From Bacillus sp. BP-3 (GTDB taxonomy: Bacteria; Bacillota; Bacilli; Bacillales; Bacillaceae_G): a DNA stretch of 64,000 bases. The number at the start of each line of letters is the position of its first letter. The first letter of the stretch is position 1. Positions 24,107-32,856 of the stretch are shown piece by piece. Position numbers and translations under genes: made by a program. The notes below the pieces were generated by a model. It did not search any database. It was not told the DNA's origin and was given only the letters and a program-made list of their open reading frames with translations. The stretch is taken from NCBI RefSeq assembly GCF_028401955.1, contig NZ_JAQOTJ010000010.1:62001-126000 (forward strand), given 5' to 3'.

Positions 24107-24775
24107 TTAACAATCTAACTTATAGCCAACGCCATAAATTGTTTTAATACTCTCTCCGCTACTCCCAAGCTTCTTCCGCAGACGCTGCACCATAATATCA
24201 ACCGCTCTCGTATTGCCAATATACTCAAAACCCCATACTTTCTCTAACAACTCATCTCTCATAAAAACACGCTGAGGATTCATCACAAACAACTGGCACA
24301 AATTAAACTCGCGGTACGTCAAATGAATTTCTACTCCATTCACATGCAGCTTTCGTTCCTTTGGACAAATCACAAACTCGCTGGCCTGAATCACTTCGTG
24401 ATGAATCGTTTCCTTCTTCTGTACACGCCGTGTCATATTTTTCACACGCAAAAGTAGCTCTGCATAATGAAAAGGCTTCGTCACATAATCATCAGCACCA
24501 AGCTGTAAACCGAGTAACTTATCATTCATCTGACTCTTCGCCGTTAACATTAACACCGGAATATCGCGATCCTTCTCCCGAAACAGCCGAAGAAGTTCAT
24601 AACCATCTATGTCAGGAAGCATCACATCTAAAATCAATACATCAGGCTTCTCTTCCCATCTTTGTAGCGCCTCATTTCCATTCGCAGCCGTAAGTACTTC
24701 ATATCCTTCCATCTCTAACTGCATCCGAATTAAATTACAAATGCTAGCTTCATCATCGACTACAAGTATTTTCAT
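24107..24775 (-). CDS. OmpR/PhoB-family response regulator
   Basis: The protein has 222 residues. The receiver domain (1-120) has acidic pocket D7/D8, phospho-acceptor D50 (VLILDVMLPD), T78 and K100 (YVTKPF). The winged-helix DNA-binding domain (about 125-222) includes RAVDIMVQRLRKKLG and TIYGVGYKLD. AAAGGAGGT lies 5 bases before the ATG. It is first in the operon with its cognate kinase and probably activates the downstream transporter genes. A hairpin with a U-run lies directly upstream in the leader (24800-24830). Confidence 0.94.
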   Translation of the reverse strand: MKILVVDDEASICNLIRMQLEMEGYEVLTAANGNEALQRWEEKPDVLILDVMLPDIDGYELLRLFREKDRDIPVLMLTAKSQMNDKLLGLQLGADDYVTKPFHYAELLLRVKNMTRRVQKKETIHHEVIQASEFVICPKERKLHVNGVEIHLTYREFNLCQLFVMNPQRVFMRDELLEKVWGFEYIGNTRAVDIMVQRLRKKLGSSGESIKTIYGVGYKLDC

Positions 24776-24799
24776 AGGGTACCTCCTTTCGAAGCTATA

Positions 24800-24857
24800 T
24801 AAAAACCTCCTTTTCTTTTTAAGGAGGGCAAGAGCATCTGACCATGCATAGCAACAA
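24800..24857 (-). repeat. Terminator-like leader hairpin and family A repeat fragment
   Basis: Read on the minus strand, CCTCCTT pairs with AAGGAGG, followed by TTTTT, 30-45 bases before the response-regulator ATG. Just upstream of the hairpin is a short family A match (AGAGCATCTGACCATGCATA, 24831-24850). The hairpin arm repeats the AAAGGAGG of the true ribosome binding site, so the CCTCC arm could also mask that site. Confidence 0.5.
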
Positions 24858-24890
24858 TTTATTTATGATTTATATAGTATAACAAACAGC

Positions 24891-24945
24891 AAAAATAAAA
24901 ATAGAGGAAATTATCGACTATATATTGACGACAATTCCCTCTATT
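24891..24945 (-). terminator. Terminator of the SGNH-like gene
   Basis: A 17-base arm, AATAGAGG(A/G)AATT(A/G)TCG, pairs nearly perfectly with its complement (24900-24916 with 24929-24945). A U-rich tail follows on the minus strand. Confidence 0.85.
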
Positions 24946-24975
24946 ATATTCCCTAATTATTCTGTGAAACTATCA

Positions 24976-25800
24976 TTATTTTGCAACAAAATAATTCGTC
25001 ACATACTGTGCCCAAAGCTCATGACCTTTCGCACTTGGGAAACCAAACTCATCTTGTAAATATGGTAAGATACCCTTCGTCGTTGGATCTGGCCATACTT
25101 CCCAATGATTAATATATATATAACCGTTTTGCTCAGCAAACTGCTTCAAAGCAGCAATCGCTTTCGGGTAATTCTTTGCATTATACACTGGATTTGGCGG
25201 TTGAATCATAATCACAGCATCCTTCGCACCTGCCTGCAACGATTGTACAAACTTTTGCGTATTTGCTACAGAACTACCGTTACCCATTTTACTATTATCT
25301 GTAACAAACGGCGGTTCAAATAAAATCACATCTGGCTTTGTATCTGCAATTTCTTTATCGCGCTTATGTGCAATTAAATCATCTGTACTTTCATCCTTAA
25401 ACTCTTTCACAGTAACATTCCAAAGTGATTCCCCATAAGCCTGCTTTAAATTAGCAGTCACCTTCGCTGGCCAAGCATTAGCCGCTGAAGCTTGATCGCC
25501 AACAATCACAAGATTCACAGCCTTCTTATCAGCTGCTGCTTTCTTCAATTTTTCCTTTACCGCATCAGGTAAATTCTTTGCATAAGCTTCATTAAAGGAC
25601 ACTTTTGTTTCCGGCTTTTTTTCTTCTGTCTTTGCACTTTGCTTTTGTGTACTTACTTCTTCCACCTTAGCCTCTTGCTTCGTTTCCCCCGCTTGCTGCG
25701 TTGCATTGGCAACTTTCTTATTCCAATACAACTTACCGCTCACAACAGAAGCAACAAATAACACAAAAACAAAAAGCACAAGTAATGCTTTTTTATTCAT
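24976..25800 (-). CDS. SGNH/GDSL-hydrolase-like secreted protein, catalytic residues degenerate
   Basis: The protein has 274 residues. An N-terminal membrane anchor or signal (about 4-22) is followed by a Lys/Glu/Gln-rich linker (30-70) and an SGNH-like domain (about 95-274). The block I position reads VGDQASAAN rather than G-D-S, and the block V region ends PSAKGHELWAQYV without the usual D-x-x-H. The Ser and Asp-His of the triad are therefore not where expected. It could be an inactive, binding-only member or an enzyme with shifted residues. It lies beside LytR-CpsA-Psr and polysaccharide genes, so a role in wall glycopolymer acylation is conceivable but unproven. Confidence 0.72.
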   Translation of the reverse strand: MNKKALLVLFVFVLFVASVVSGKLYWNKKVANATQQAGETKQEAKVEEVSTQKQSAKTEEKKPETKVSFNEAYAKNLPDAVKEKLKKAAADKKAVNLVIVGDQASAANAWPAKVTANLKQAYGESLWNVTVKEFKDESTDDLIAHKRDKEIADTKPDVILFEPPFVTDNSKMGNGSSVANTQKFVQSLQAGAKDAVIMIQPPNPVYNAKNYPKAIAALKQFAEQNGYIYINHWEVWPDPTTKGILPYLQDEFGFPSAKGHELWAQYVTNYFVAK

Positions 25801-25900
25801 TCGTTCACCTCATCTGTTCATCTCATACTACATATATATTAGTATAAAAGCATGTAAAAATAAACCCAACTACTGTAAGAGTAATTGGGTTTATGAAAGA

Positions 25901-26818
25901 TTACTTCTTAGGCAGCTCAAGATGTTCTCTTAATTTATTAGATAAATCTTTACGAGTCTGGTCTGTTACAAAGTAGTACCAAATACCATCCTCAGCTTTA
26001 TGACCATCACCAGGAATTTGAACTTCTTCACTGTTTTTCGTACAATCTTTATAATTTTTTTGAATATCAAACATTTGCTCTTGCGTTAAGCTTGTCTTTA
26101 CATTCTTTTGAATTGCTTGTAATACATCACCATAGTTTGCAAGTGAAGAAACATTTGCTCCCTTTTTAATTACCGCCTGAATCACTTGGCGTTGACGCAT
26201 TTGGCGTCCGAAATCGCCACGAGGATCGTCATAGCGCATACGAGCATAATGCAAGGCTTGATCACCATTAATGTGAATATCACCTTTTGGAAGATGAACT
26301 CCTTCATGTGTAAAATCTAAATCATTATAAACATCTATACCGCCAACCGCATCTACAATATCCTTAAATCCAGCCATGTTCACTTCGATATAATGGTCAA
26401 CAGGAACATCAAGGAAGTTTTCCACTGTTTTCACAGCCATGTCAATTCCACCAAATGCATAAGCATGATTAATTTTATCTTTCTTACCTTTCCCGATAAT
26501 TTCTGTATAGGAATCACGTGGAATGCTTGTAATTTTCATCGACTTTGTCTTTGGATTTAAAGTAAATAACATTAAAGAATCCGAACGACCAGTCTCATCT
26601 TTTCGTTGGTCACTACCCATTAATAAAATCGAAATCGGTTTTTGATCTGCGACATCTACTTTTTGTTCTCGCTTCTCTGATTTTTCACGATCTAACGGTT
26701 TATGAACTGCTTCTAACGTATTTGATACATTAGAATAAATATGATACGCATAAGCTCCTCCAGCAATTGCGAGAAGACCTATAATGCCTAGAATCCAAAA
26801 TAAAATTTTCTTTTTCAT
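25901..26818 (-). CDS. LytR-CpsA-Psr (LCP) wall-polymer ligase
   Basis: The protein has 305 residues. A short cytoplasmic tail and one membrane helix (about 5-25) precede the LCP catalytic domain (about 60-270). It carries the family signatures LLMGSDQR, GRSDSLML, SIPRDSY, INHAYAFGG and DAVGGIDV, and the arginine-rich RMRYDDPRGDFGRQMRQRQ. LCP enzymes transfer glycopolymers from undecaprenyl pyrophosphate to peptidoglycan outside the membrane. The divergent neighbour at 27175 is a paralogue. The placement next to the exopolysaccharide locus suggests that one of them attaches that polymer to the wall. GAAGG lies 8-9 bases before the ATG, and an extended -10 (TGTTATGAT, minus strand, 26866-26874) lies upstream. 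Confidence 0.92.
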   Translation of the reverse strand: MKKKILFWILGIIGLLAIAGGAYAYHIYSNVSNTLEAVHKPLDREKSEKREQKVDVADQKPISILLMGSDQRKDETGRSDSLMLFTLNPKTKSMKITSIPRDSYTEIIGKGKKDKINHAYAFGGIDMAVKTVENFLDVPVDHYIEVNMAGFKDIVDAVGGIDVYNDLDFTHEGVHLPKGDIHINGDQALHYARMRYDDPRGDFGRQMRQRQVIQAVIKKGANVSSLANYGDVLQAIQKNVKTSLTQEQMFDIQKNYKDCTKNSEEVQIPGDGHKAEDGIWYYFVTDQTRKDLSNKLREHLELPKK

Positions 26819-27174
26819 CTTTTATGCCTTCAGTCCCTTCAACTAATAGATTATTAACAACATTTATCATAACATAAAAAATTTACAATTAATTTGAATT
26901 TTTAAACTACAGATAATATAATCTATCAGATTTCCCAGTAACATTCCTTATTGTACGCCGAACACGTTTTATTATTCCAAAAAAGTTTCCTTTCTTGCTG
27001 AATCTTCAATGCCTATATCTATTACATACAAAGAACACCATTCTTTCCCATATTTATTACAAATTCAAAATACAAGAAAACAAGGTAGAAAAACGCCTTC
27101 ATTATATAGTAGAATTAATCTATATGCATTCAACAAATATATTTATAGATAACTAGAACACAGTGGAGGCTCTT
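26819..27174. other. Divergent promoter region between the two LCP genes
   Basis: The AT-rich 356-base gap contains an extended -10 for the left gene. TATATAGT near 27110 is a possible -10 for the right gene. No structured RNA or coding frame was seen. Confidence 0.4.
26866..26874 (-). promoter_or_regulatory. Extended -10 of the LCP gene
   Basis: Minus strand TG-T-TATGAT lies about 48 bases before the LCP start codon. No clear -35 was seen. Confidence 0.4.
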
Positions 27175-28164
27175 ATGAAAAAAAGAAAGAAAATATGGAA
27201 AATTATTGGTATCAGTTTTCTGACAATACTTATCCTTGCTGTTGGTGGAGGCGTGTATGCCTACAAACAACTGCAGCCTGAGAACCATTTCAAAAATGTT
27301 CCTGTAGTCAATGCCAATTCTAATTCTAATAAAAAAGCAGATCCAAGTCAGAACACAAAGGTACAAAATGGTGTCTTTAACGTTTTATTAATCGGTTCAG
27401 ATGAACGAAAAGGCGAAAACATCGGTCACTCCGATTCTATGATGATTGTCCATATGGATTTGAATAAAAAAGAATATCACGCGATGAGTATTCCTCGCGA
27501 TACACGTGTACACCTTGACGGCTACGGTTATACAAAATTGACAAGCGTACAATACATCAAACAAGCGACTGAAGGCCAACAAAAAGGTGTTGACGCTGCA
27601 ATACAGGCCATTACCGAACTAACTGGTGTAAACATTAACTACTACGTAGAAACAAACTACCAAGGCTTACAAGGCATGGTCGATGCAATTGGTGGTATCG
27701 AAATGAATGTACCGTTTGATGTAAAACTTACACATCCTTGGTACCCTGAAAATAAAAATAAAGTGATCAATGCCGGTACACATTCAGTAGATGGCAAAAT
27801 GGTAACAGAGCTTGTGCATGAACGCTATTCTCTTAAAAACGGCGAATATGATCGTCAAAAATTACAAGAGGAAGCATTAGTAGGGATTGCAAAGAAAACA
27901 CTGCAACCTTCAAACGCGACGAAATTGCCAGCATTTGTTAAACAAATTCCAAACTTCTTAATCACAACCAATATGACAACAACAGACATGTTAAGCTTAG
28001 GAATGGCTGTAAAAGACTTTGATCCAGCAAAACAATTGCAATATCATCAAATTGGCGGCGAATGGAAGACTATGTATGATGATATTTTAAAGAATAATAA
28101 CGATGAGTTGATAATGGATAAGGAACAATTGAAGCAAGTTGTTTCACAGTACTTTATGAACTAA
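27175..28164 (+). CDS. LytR-CpsA-Psr (LCP) wall-polymer ligase, second copy
   Basis: The protein has 329 residues. A basic N-terminal tail (KKRKKIWK), one membrane helix (about 10-30) and an Asn/Lys linker precede the LCP domain (about 65-250). Signatures are LLIGSDERK, GHSDSMMIV, SIPRDTRV, DAIGGIEMNV and VHERYSLKNGEYDRQKLQEE. The function is as for its divergent paralogue: attachment of a glycopolymer to peptidoglycan. GGAGG lies 5 bases before the ATG at 27175. A GTG twelve bases earlier overlaps that site and was not chosen. A strong shared terminator separates it from rmlD. Confidence 0.93.
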   Translation: MKKRKKIWKIIGISFLTILILAVGGGVYAYKQLQPENHFKNVPVVNANSNSNKKADPSQNTKVQNGVFNVLLIGSDERKGENIGHSDSMMIVHMDLNKKEYHAMSIPRDTRVHLDGYGYTKLTSVQYIKQATEGQQKGVDAAIQAITELTGVNINYYVETNYQGLQGMVDAIGGIEMNVPFDVKLTHPWYPENKNKVINAGTHSVDGKMVTELVHERYSLKNGEYDRQKLQEEALVGIAKKTLQPSNATKLPAFVKQIPNFLITTNMTTTDMLSLGMAVKDFDPAKQLQYHQIGGEWKTMYDDILKNNNDELIMDKEQLKQVVSQYFMN

Positions 28165-28182
28165 TTAATAAAAAATAATACA

Positions 28183-28216
28183 AAAGGGCGGGTACCCATA
28201 TGGATACCCGCTTTTC
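28183..28216. terminator. Bidirectional terminator, LCP gene and exopolysaccharide operon
   Basis: GCGGGTA (28188-28194) pairs with TACCCGC (28205-28211). It has AAAA before and TTTT after, so it can end both the LCP transcript and the long minus-strand polysaccharide transcript. Confidence 0.88.
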
Positions 28217-28238
28217 GTGTATTAAAGTGTAAAGAGTG

Positions 28239-29108
28239 TTATTTAACAAGACTCTCTACTTCTTGTGTATTCAAAGCCTCTATAAATTCCTTAGTCGCAA
28301 TCTTCCAATGCGGTAAAGATTTAAATCCATTCAATTCAATTGCACTTTTATCTAGTACAGAATATTTAGGACGTTTTGCAGGACGTGGAAATTGCTCTGT
28401 ATTAAGAGGATTTAACTTTATATCTACTCCTGATTGCTTAAAGATTTCTTGAGCAAATTCATACCATGAACATTCTCCAGAATTCGAAGCATGATATACA
28501 CCATACTTATCACTTTGTACCAATTCAATAATAAATTCTGCTAAATCCTTTGTATACGTTGGTGAACCAACTTGATCATGCACAACACCAAGTTCATTAC
28601 GCTCTTTTGCTAAGCGCAGCATTGTCTTAACAAAATTATTTCCATACAAACCAAATACCCAAGAAGTACGTACAATAAAATACTTCGAGCAATATTCTTT
28701 TGTATACTGTTCACCTGCTAATTTTGATTTTCCATATACAGTTTGTGGATTTGTTGGGTTTTCTGGTTGATAAGGCTCCGTTTTTGTACCATCAAATACA
28801 TAATCAGTACTTACATAACAAAGTTTCGCTCCAACTTCTTCAGCCGCCTGTGCTAAATATTTCGCACCATCACCATTTACTTTAAAGGCCGTTTCTACAT
28901 CAGTCTCAGCCTGATCAACTTGTGTATAAGCTGCCGTATGGATAATAATATCTGGTTGAATAGAAAGAATCTTATCATTTACTTGTTGTTCATTTGTAAT
29001 ATCTATTTCGTCTCTACCAAACCCGAAAACTTGCCATGTATATTCTTCTAGTAAACGCAATACATCTTGTCCTAATTGGCCCTTTGCTCCTGTTACTAGT
29101 ACTTTCAT
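28239..29108 (-). CDS. rmlD: dTDP-4-dehydrorhamnose reductase
   Basis: The protein has 289 residues, an extended short-chain dehydrogenase. The NADPH-binding motif VTGAKGQLGQDV is at the N-terminus and the active-site pair Y-x-x-x-K is in TVYGKSKLAGE (about 130). It reduces dTDP-4-keto-L-rhamnose to dTDP-L-rhamnose, the last step of the pathway. It is the last gene of rmlA-C-B-D and of the whole polysaccharide locus, ending before a bidirectional terminator. The rhamnosyltransferase upstream gives the product an obvious use. Confidence 0.96.
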   Translation of the reverse strand: MKVLVTGAKGQLGQDVLRLLEEYTWQVFGFGRDEIDITNEQQVNDKILSIQPDIIIHTAAYTQVDQAETDVETAFKVNGDGAKYLAQAAEEVGAKLCYVSTDYVFDGTKTEPYQPENPTNPQTVYGKSKLAGEQYTKEYCSKYFIVRTSWVFGLYGNNFVKTMLRLAKERNELGVVHDQVGSPTYTKDLAEFIIELVQSDKYGVYHASNSGECSWYEFAQEIFKQSGVDIKLNPLNTEQFPRPAKRPKYSVLDKSAIELNGFKSLPHWKIATKEFIEALNTQEVESLVK

Positions 29109-29112
29109 GGTT

Positions 29113-30132
29113 TTATCCCTCTAATCTATCTGCGTATTGTTTTTGGAAGTATTCTTGATACTCACCTGAAATAATATTTTGCCACCATTCTTGATTATCT
29201 AAATACCATTTAATTGTTTGTTCAATGCCTGTATCAAATGTATATTTAGGTGACCATCTTAACTCTTCACGCAGCTTTGTTGCATCAATTGCATAACGGC
29301 GATCATGACCTGGGCGATCTGTTACATATTTAATAAGAGATTCCGGCTTTCCTAAATACTTAAGAATTGTTCTTACGATTTCAATATTTGTGCGCTCATT
29401 ATTTCCACCGACGTTATATACTTCTCCGTTACGTCCTTTATGAAGTACTAGATCAATTGCTTGGCAATGATCTTCAACATGTAGCCAGTCACGCACGTTT
29501 AAACCATCACCGTAAACTGGAAGTGGTTTATCATTTAATGCATTAATAATCATTAATGGAATTAACTTTTCAGGGAAATGAAACGGACCGTAGTTATTGG
29601 AACAACGAGTTATATTTACTGGTAAACCAAATGTTTCATGATATGCACGAACCAATAAGTCAGCACCAGCTTTACTTGAACTATATGGACTATTCGATGC
29701 TAAAGGTGTTTCTTCTGTAAAATACCCCGTTTCATCTAACGTACCATATACTTCATCCGTTGATACTTGTAAATATTTTTTTACCTGTGCATTTTTAGCT
29801 GCATCAAGTAATACTTGTGTACCTTGAATATTCGTTTGAATGAAAATATCAGGATTTGTAATACTTCTATCTACATGTGACTCTGCTGCAAAGTTTAATA
29901 CATAATCAAACTTTTCTTTTTCAAATAAACTATTGATAAATGAACGGTCAGCAATATCACCTTTTACAAATTTATAATTCGGCTCATTCTCAATATCTTT
30001 TAAATTCTCTAAGTTTCCTGCATATGTCAATAAATCTAAGTTTACAATTTGATAATTAGGATATTTTTTCACCATGTAGCGAACAAAGTTACTACCAATG
30101 AATCCTGCGCCACCTGTAACTAATAACTTCAT
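29113..30132 (-). CDS. rmlB: dTDP-glucose 4,6-dehydratase
   Basis: The protein has 339 residues, with the NAD-binding motif VTGGAGFIGSNFVRY. The catalytic region includes STDEVYG, a Y-x-x-x-K (SPYSSSKAGAD) and the Asp-Glu pair typical of RmlB. It converts dTDP-glucose to dTDP-4-keto-6-deoxyglucose. Two adjacent ATG codons lie at 30135 and 30132, with AGGAGG 3 and 6 bases away; the second has the better spacing. It sits four bases ahead of rmlD in the operon. Confidence 0.96.
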   Translation of the reverse strand: MKLLVTGGAGFIGSNFVRYMVKKYPNYQIVNLDLLTYAGNLENLKDIENEPNYKFVKGDIADRSFINSLFEKEKFDYVLNFAAESHVDRSITNPDIFIQTNIQGTQVLLDAAKNAQVKKYLQVSTDEVYGTLDETGYFTEETPLASNSPYSSSKAGADLLVRAYHETFGLPVNITRCSNNYGPFHFPEKLIPLMIINALNDKPLPVYGDGLNVRDWLHVEDHCQAIDLVLHKGRNGEVYNVGGNNERTNIEIVRTILKYLGKPESLIKYVTDRPGHDRRYAIDATKLREELRWSPKYTFDTGIEQTIKWYLDNQEWWQNIISGEYQEYFQKQYADRLEG

Positions 30133-30142
30133 CATGTTCCTC

Positions 30143-30700
30143 CTATTTTCCATACACAAAGTTGATATTTGCTTCTGCTAATATTGGATGTTCTGTATCT
30201 TTTTCAGAAAGAATTGGCTCACTTGTTGGCCAATCAATACCTAATGCTGGGTCGTTCCAAAGAATTCCTGCATCATGCTCTGGAGAATAGTATTCATCTA
30301 CTTTATAAGCAACTGTTGAATTAGGTACTAACGTACAAAAACCATGTGCAAACCCTTTTGGTACAACAAGCTGGCGTTTATTATGCTCACTTAAAATAAC
30401 CCCTACCCATTGACCATATGTTGGCGATCCTTTGCGAATATCAACAGCTACATCGTAAATCGCACCTGTTATACAACGAACTACCTTTGTCTGTGCCTTC
30501 GGGTTTAATTGAAAATGCAGACCACGTAATGTTCCAACCGGCACTGATAATGATTGATTATCTTGAATAAACTCATATTCTAGACCAAGTTGGTCAAAAG
30601 CTTCTTTATTATAACTTTCCATAAAATAACCACGATGGTCACCAAATACTTTTGGCTCTAAAATAACTACATCAGGAATTTTTGTTTCGATAATTTTCAT
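30143..30700 (-). CDS. rmlC: dTDP-4-dehydrorhamnose 3,5-epimerase
   Basis: The protein has 185 residues, a cupin-fold epimerase. It has the RmlC motifs LRGLHFQ (catalytic His), KVVRCITGAIYDVAVD and the VPKGFAHGF segment. It epimerises C3 and C5 of dTDP-4-keto-6-deoxyglucose. It overlaps the upstream end of the rmlB region closely and follows rmlA by 14 bases. The start is fixed by spacing from rmlA. Confidence 0.96.
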   Translation of the reverse strand: MKIIETKIPDVVILEPKVFGDHRGYFMESYNKEAFDQLGLEYEFIQDNQSLSVPVGTLRGLHFQLNPKAQTKVVRCITGAIYDVAVDIRKGSPTYGQWVGVILSEHNKRQLVVPKGFAHGFCTLVPNSTVAYKVDEYYSPEHDAGILWNDPALGIDWPTSEPILSEKDTEHPILAEANINFVYGK

Positions 30701-30714
30701 GAATTATGCACCTC

Positions 30715-31608
30715 TCATTGATAGATTGGTTGTTTTTGTTTGCTCTGACCTGCCAAACGGATTAAATATTGACCATATTGATTTTTCTTCATCGGTTCTG
30801 CTAAATCTAACAATTGTTTGCGTGTAATATAACCTTTTCTGAAAGCAATCTCTTCTAAACAAGCTACCTTTAAGCTTTGACGCTTTTCAATCGTTTCAAT
30901 AAATTGGGATGCTTCTAATAAAGACTCATGCGTCCCAGAATCTAACCAAGAAAAACCTCGACCAAGAATTTCAACATGTAATTCATCTAATCCTAGATAC
31001 ACTTTATTTATATCTGTAATCTCTAATTCTCCACGAGCTGACGGTTGAATATTTTTCGCAATGTCTATAACACGATTATCATAGAAATATAGACCTGTTA
31101 CTGCATAATGCGATTTAGGTTCTTCTGGTTTTTCTTCAATAGACATAGCTTTTCCAGATTCATCAAACTCAACAACCCCAAAACGTTCCGGATCATTTAC
31201 ATAATAACCAAATACGGTTGCCCCTTCTTGACGTTCTACAGCATTTTGTAATAACTTCGTTAACCCGTGTCCATAAAATAAGTTATCACCTAAAATTAGT
31301 GCTACTGAGTCATCTCCAATAAAATCTTCTCCAATAATAAATGCTTGTGCTAAACCATCTGGTGAAGGCTGCACTGCATATTCAAGTTGAACCCCAAATT
31401 GAGACCCGTCTCCTAATAACTCTTGAAAGCGTGGTGTATCCTGTGGTGTTGAAATAATTAAAATTTCACGAATACCCGCAAGCATTAATACGGATAATGG
31501 ATAATAAATCATTGGCTTATCATATACAGGTAGCAACTGTTTAGATACAGCTTGCGTTAATGGATATAAGCGTGTACCACTACCACCAGCTAAAATAATT
31601 CCTTTCAT
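30715..31608 (-). CDS. rmlA: Glucose-1-phosphate thymidylyltransferase
   Basis: The protein has 297 residues. The nucleotidyltransferase signature [16 protein letters not shown] is at the N-terminus, with [26 protein letters not shown] and [10 protein letters not shown] further on. It makes dTDP-glucose, the first step to dTDP-rhamnose. GGGAGG lies upstream of the ATG. A terminator hairpin (31635-31680) lies between it and the preceding glycosyltransferase, leaving little space for a separate promoter. Its expression may therefore depend on read-through. Confidence 0.96.
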   Translation of the reverse strand: MKGIILAGGSGTRLYPLTQAVSKQLLPVYDKPMIYYPLSVLMLAGIREILIISTPQDTPRFQELLGDGSQFGVQLEYAVQPSPDGLAQAFIIGEDFIGDDSVALILGDNLFYGHGLTKLLQNAVERQEGATVFGYYVNDPERFGVVEFDESGKAMSIEEKPEEPKSHYAVTGLYFYDNRVIDIAKNIQPSARGELEITDINKVYLGLDELHVEILGRGFSWLDSGTHESLLEASQFIETIEKRQSLKVACLEEIAFRKGYITRKQLLDLAEPMKKNQYGQYLIRLAGQSKQKQPIYQ

Positions 31609-31634
31609 ACCTTCTTCGTCCTCCCTGTTACATC

Positions 31635-31680
31635 ATAAAAAAATAGGGAATGCATCTTTTCAGACTCATTCCCTATTCTC
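31635..31680 (-). terminator. Internal terminator upstream of rmlA
   Basis: An 11-bp stem, AATAGGGAATG with its complement (31642-31652 with 31667-31677), is followed by seven U residues on the minus strand. It lies within the polysaccharide locus, between the DUF1972 glycosyltransferase and rmlACBD. Confidence 0.9.
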
Positions 31681-31683
31681 CTA

Positions 31684-32838
31684 CTAATTTAAGAATAAAG
31701 ATTCATAATTGTTTACAATTCTCTCCCATGAATACTCATGGATAATACGTGATTTAGCTTTTGTACCTAATTCACTAATTTGAACTTGCGAATATTGTTC
31801 CACTACATGAATTAGGTTAGCTAAAGACCCTTCTTCTTTAGAGAAGTACACGGCTCCTTCTTCACCAACTTCTTTATTAAATACAACATCTAAAAGCATG
31901 TTTAATTTTGTAGATGCTAAAGCTTCTAGTAAAGAAGGATTCGTCCCACCTACTTCATGGCCGTGAAAATATGCAAATGCATTTTCACGAATCTTTTTCA
32001 ATAACTCTTGATCATATACCGTTCCAACAAACTTAATACGCGAGTCTTTATTGAAATTCGTACGTGCTAATAACTCCTGATAAAATTGATTTTGCTCTAC
32101 ATTTGAAATGATAACAAAATCCTTCTTAGAATCTGACTTCATAAATTCACGAACCATTAATTCATAATTATTTTCAGGTACAAAACGCCCAACAACTAAG
32201 TAATATTCATTGTCTCTTACACCATGCTTGTTATACCACTCTTGTAATTTCACATCGTCCTGAGTAAGTGTCGAAGGTGTCACATCGGCTCCATATGCAA
32301 TAAATGTTGTCTTTGGTGCATACTGTTTATAATCTGTTTTTATATAAGACTCAATTCCTTTAGAATCACATACTAATAAATCTGCATGCTTCACCATTAG
32401 CTTCTCAGAAACTTTCCAATATGTTCTGATAGCAGGGCTCCATTTGCTACGCTTCCACTCATGACCATCTGGATTTACAAATACTTTTACACCCATCTTC
32501 TCTAAATTTCCTTTATAAAAAGAAAAGAACGGTCCAATACGACAAGCTAGTATATAAACAATACAATTTTTAAGATTGTGTTCCTTAATATAACGAATAC
32601 ATGCTCTTAAACTAGCTAAATCATATAGTACAGCCTTTGCACTACCTACATCTGGAATTTTCACATTAAAACATCTTGCGTTATTGTGCTCAAATTCATC
32701 GTTATTATCTGCTAAACAAGAAACATGGTATTTGATATTTTCACTTTGTTTTCGAGCGGTTAAATATTCTACAAATGTTTCGAACCCGCCGTATTTTGCG
32801 GGTATTCCTTTGGATCCGATGATAAATACATGTTTCAT
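31684..32838 (-). CDS. DUF1972 rhamnosyltransferase-like glycosyltransferase
   Basis: The protein has 384 residues. The N-terminal DUF1972 domain (about 1-180) opens HVFIIGSKGIPAKYGGFETFVE, and a GT4 glycosyltransferase domain follows (about 195-370, with LVVGRFVPENN and the E-x7-E type HEVGGTNPSLLEALA). DUF1972 proteins such as streptococcal Cps2T/WchF add rhamnose from dTDP-rhamnose to the lipid-linked chain. That fits the rmlACBD genes directly downstream. The ATG at 32838 has AGGAG 11 bases upstream. The acceptor is unknown. Confidence 0.87.
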   Translation of the reverse strand: MKHVFIIGSKGIPAKYGGFETFVEYLTARKQSENIKYHVSCLADNNDEFEHNNARCFNVKIPDVGSAKAVLYDLASLRACIRYIKEHNLKNCIVYILACRIGPFFSFYKGNLEKMGVKVFVNPDGHEWKRSKWSPAIRTYWKVSEKLMVKHADLLVCDSKGIESYIKTDYKQYAPKTTFIAYGADVTPSTLTQDDVKLQEWYNKHGVRDNEYYLVVGRFVPENNYELMVREFMKSDSKKDFVIISNVEQNQFYQELLARTNFNKDSRIKFVGTVYDQELLKKIRENAFAYFHGHEVGGTNPSLLEALASTKLNMLLDVVFNKEVGEEGAVYFSKEEGSLANLIHVVEQYSQVQISELGTKAKSRIIHEYSWERIVNNYESLFLN

Positions 32839-32856
32839 AATTTTCAAATCTCCTAA

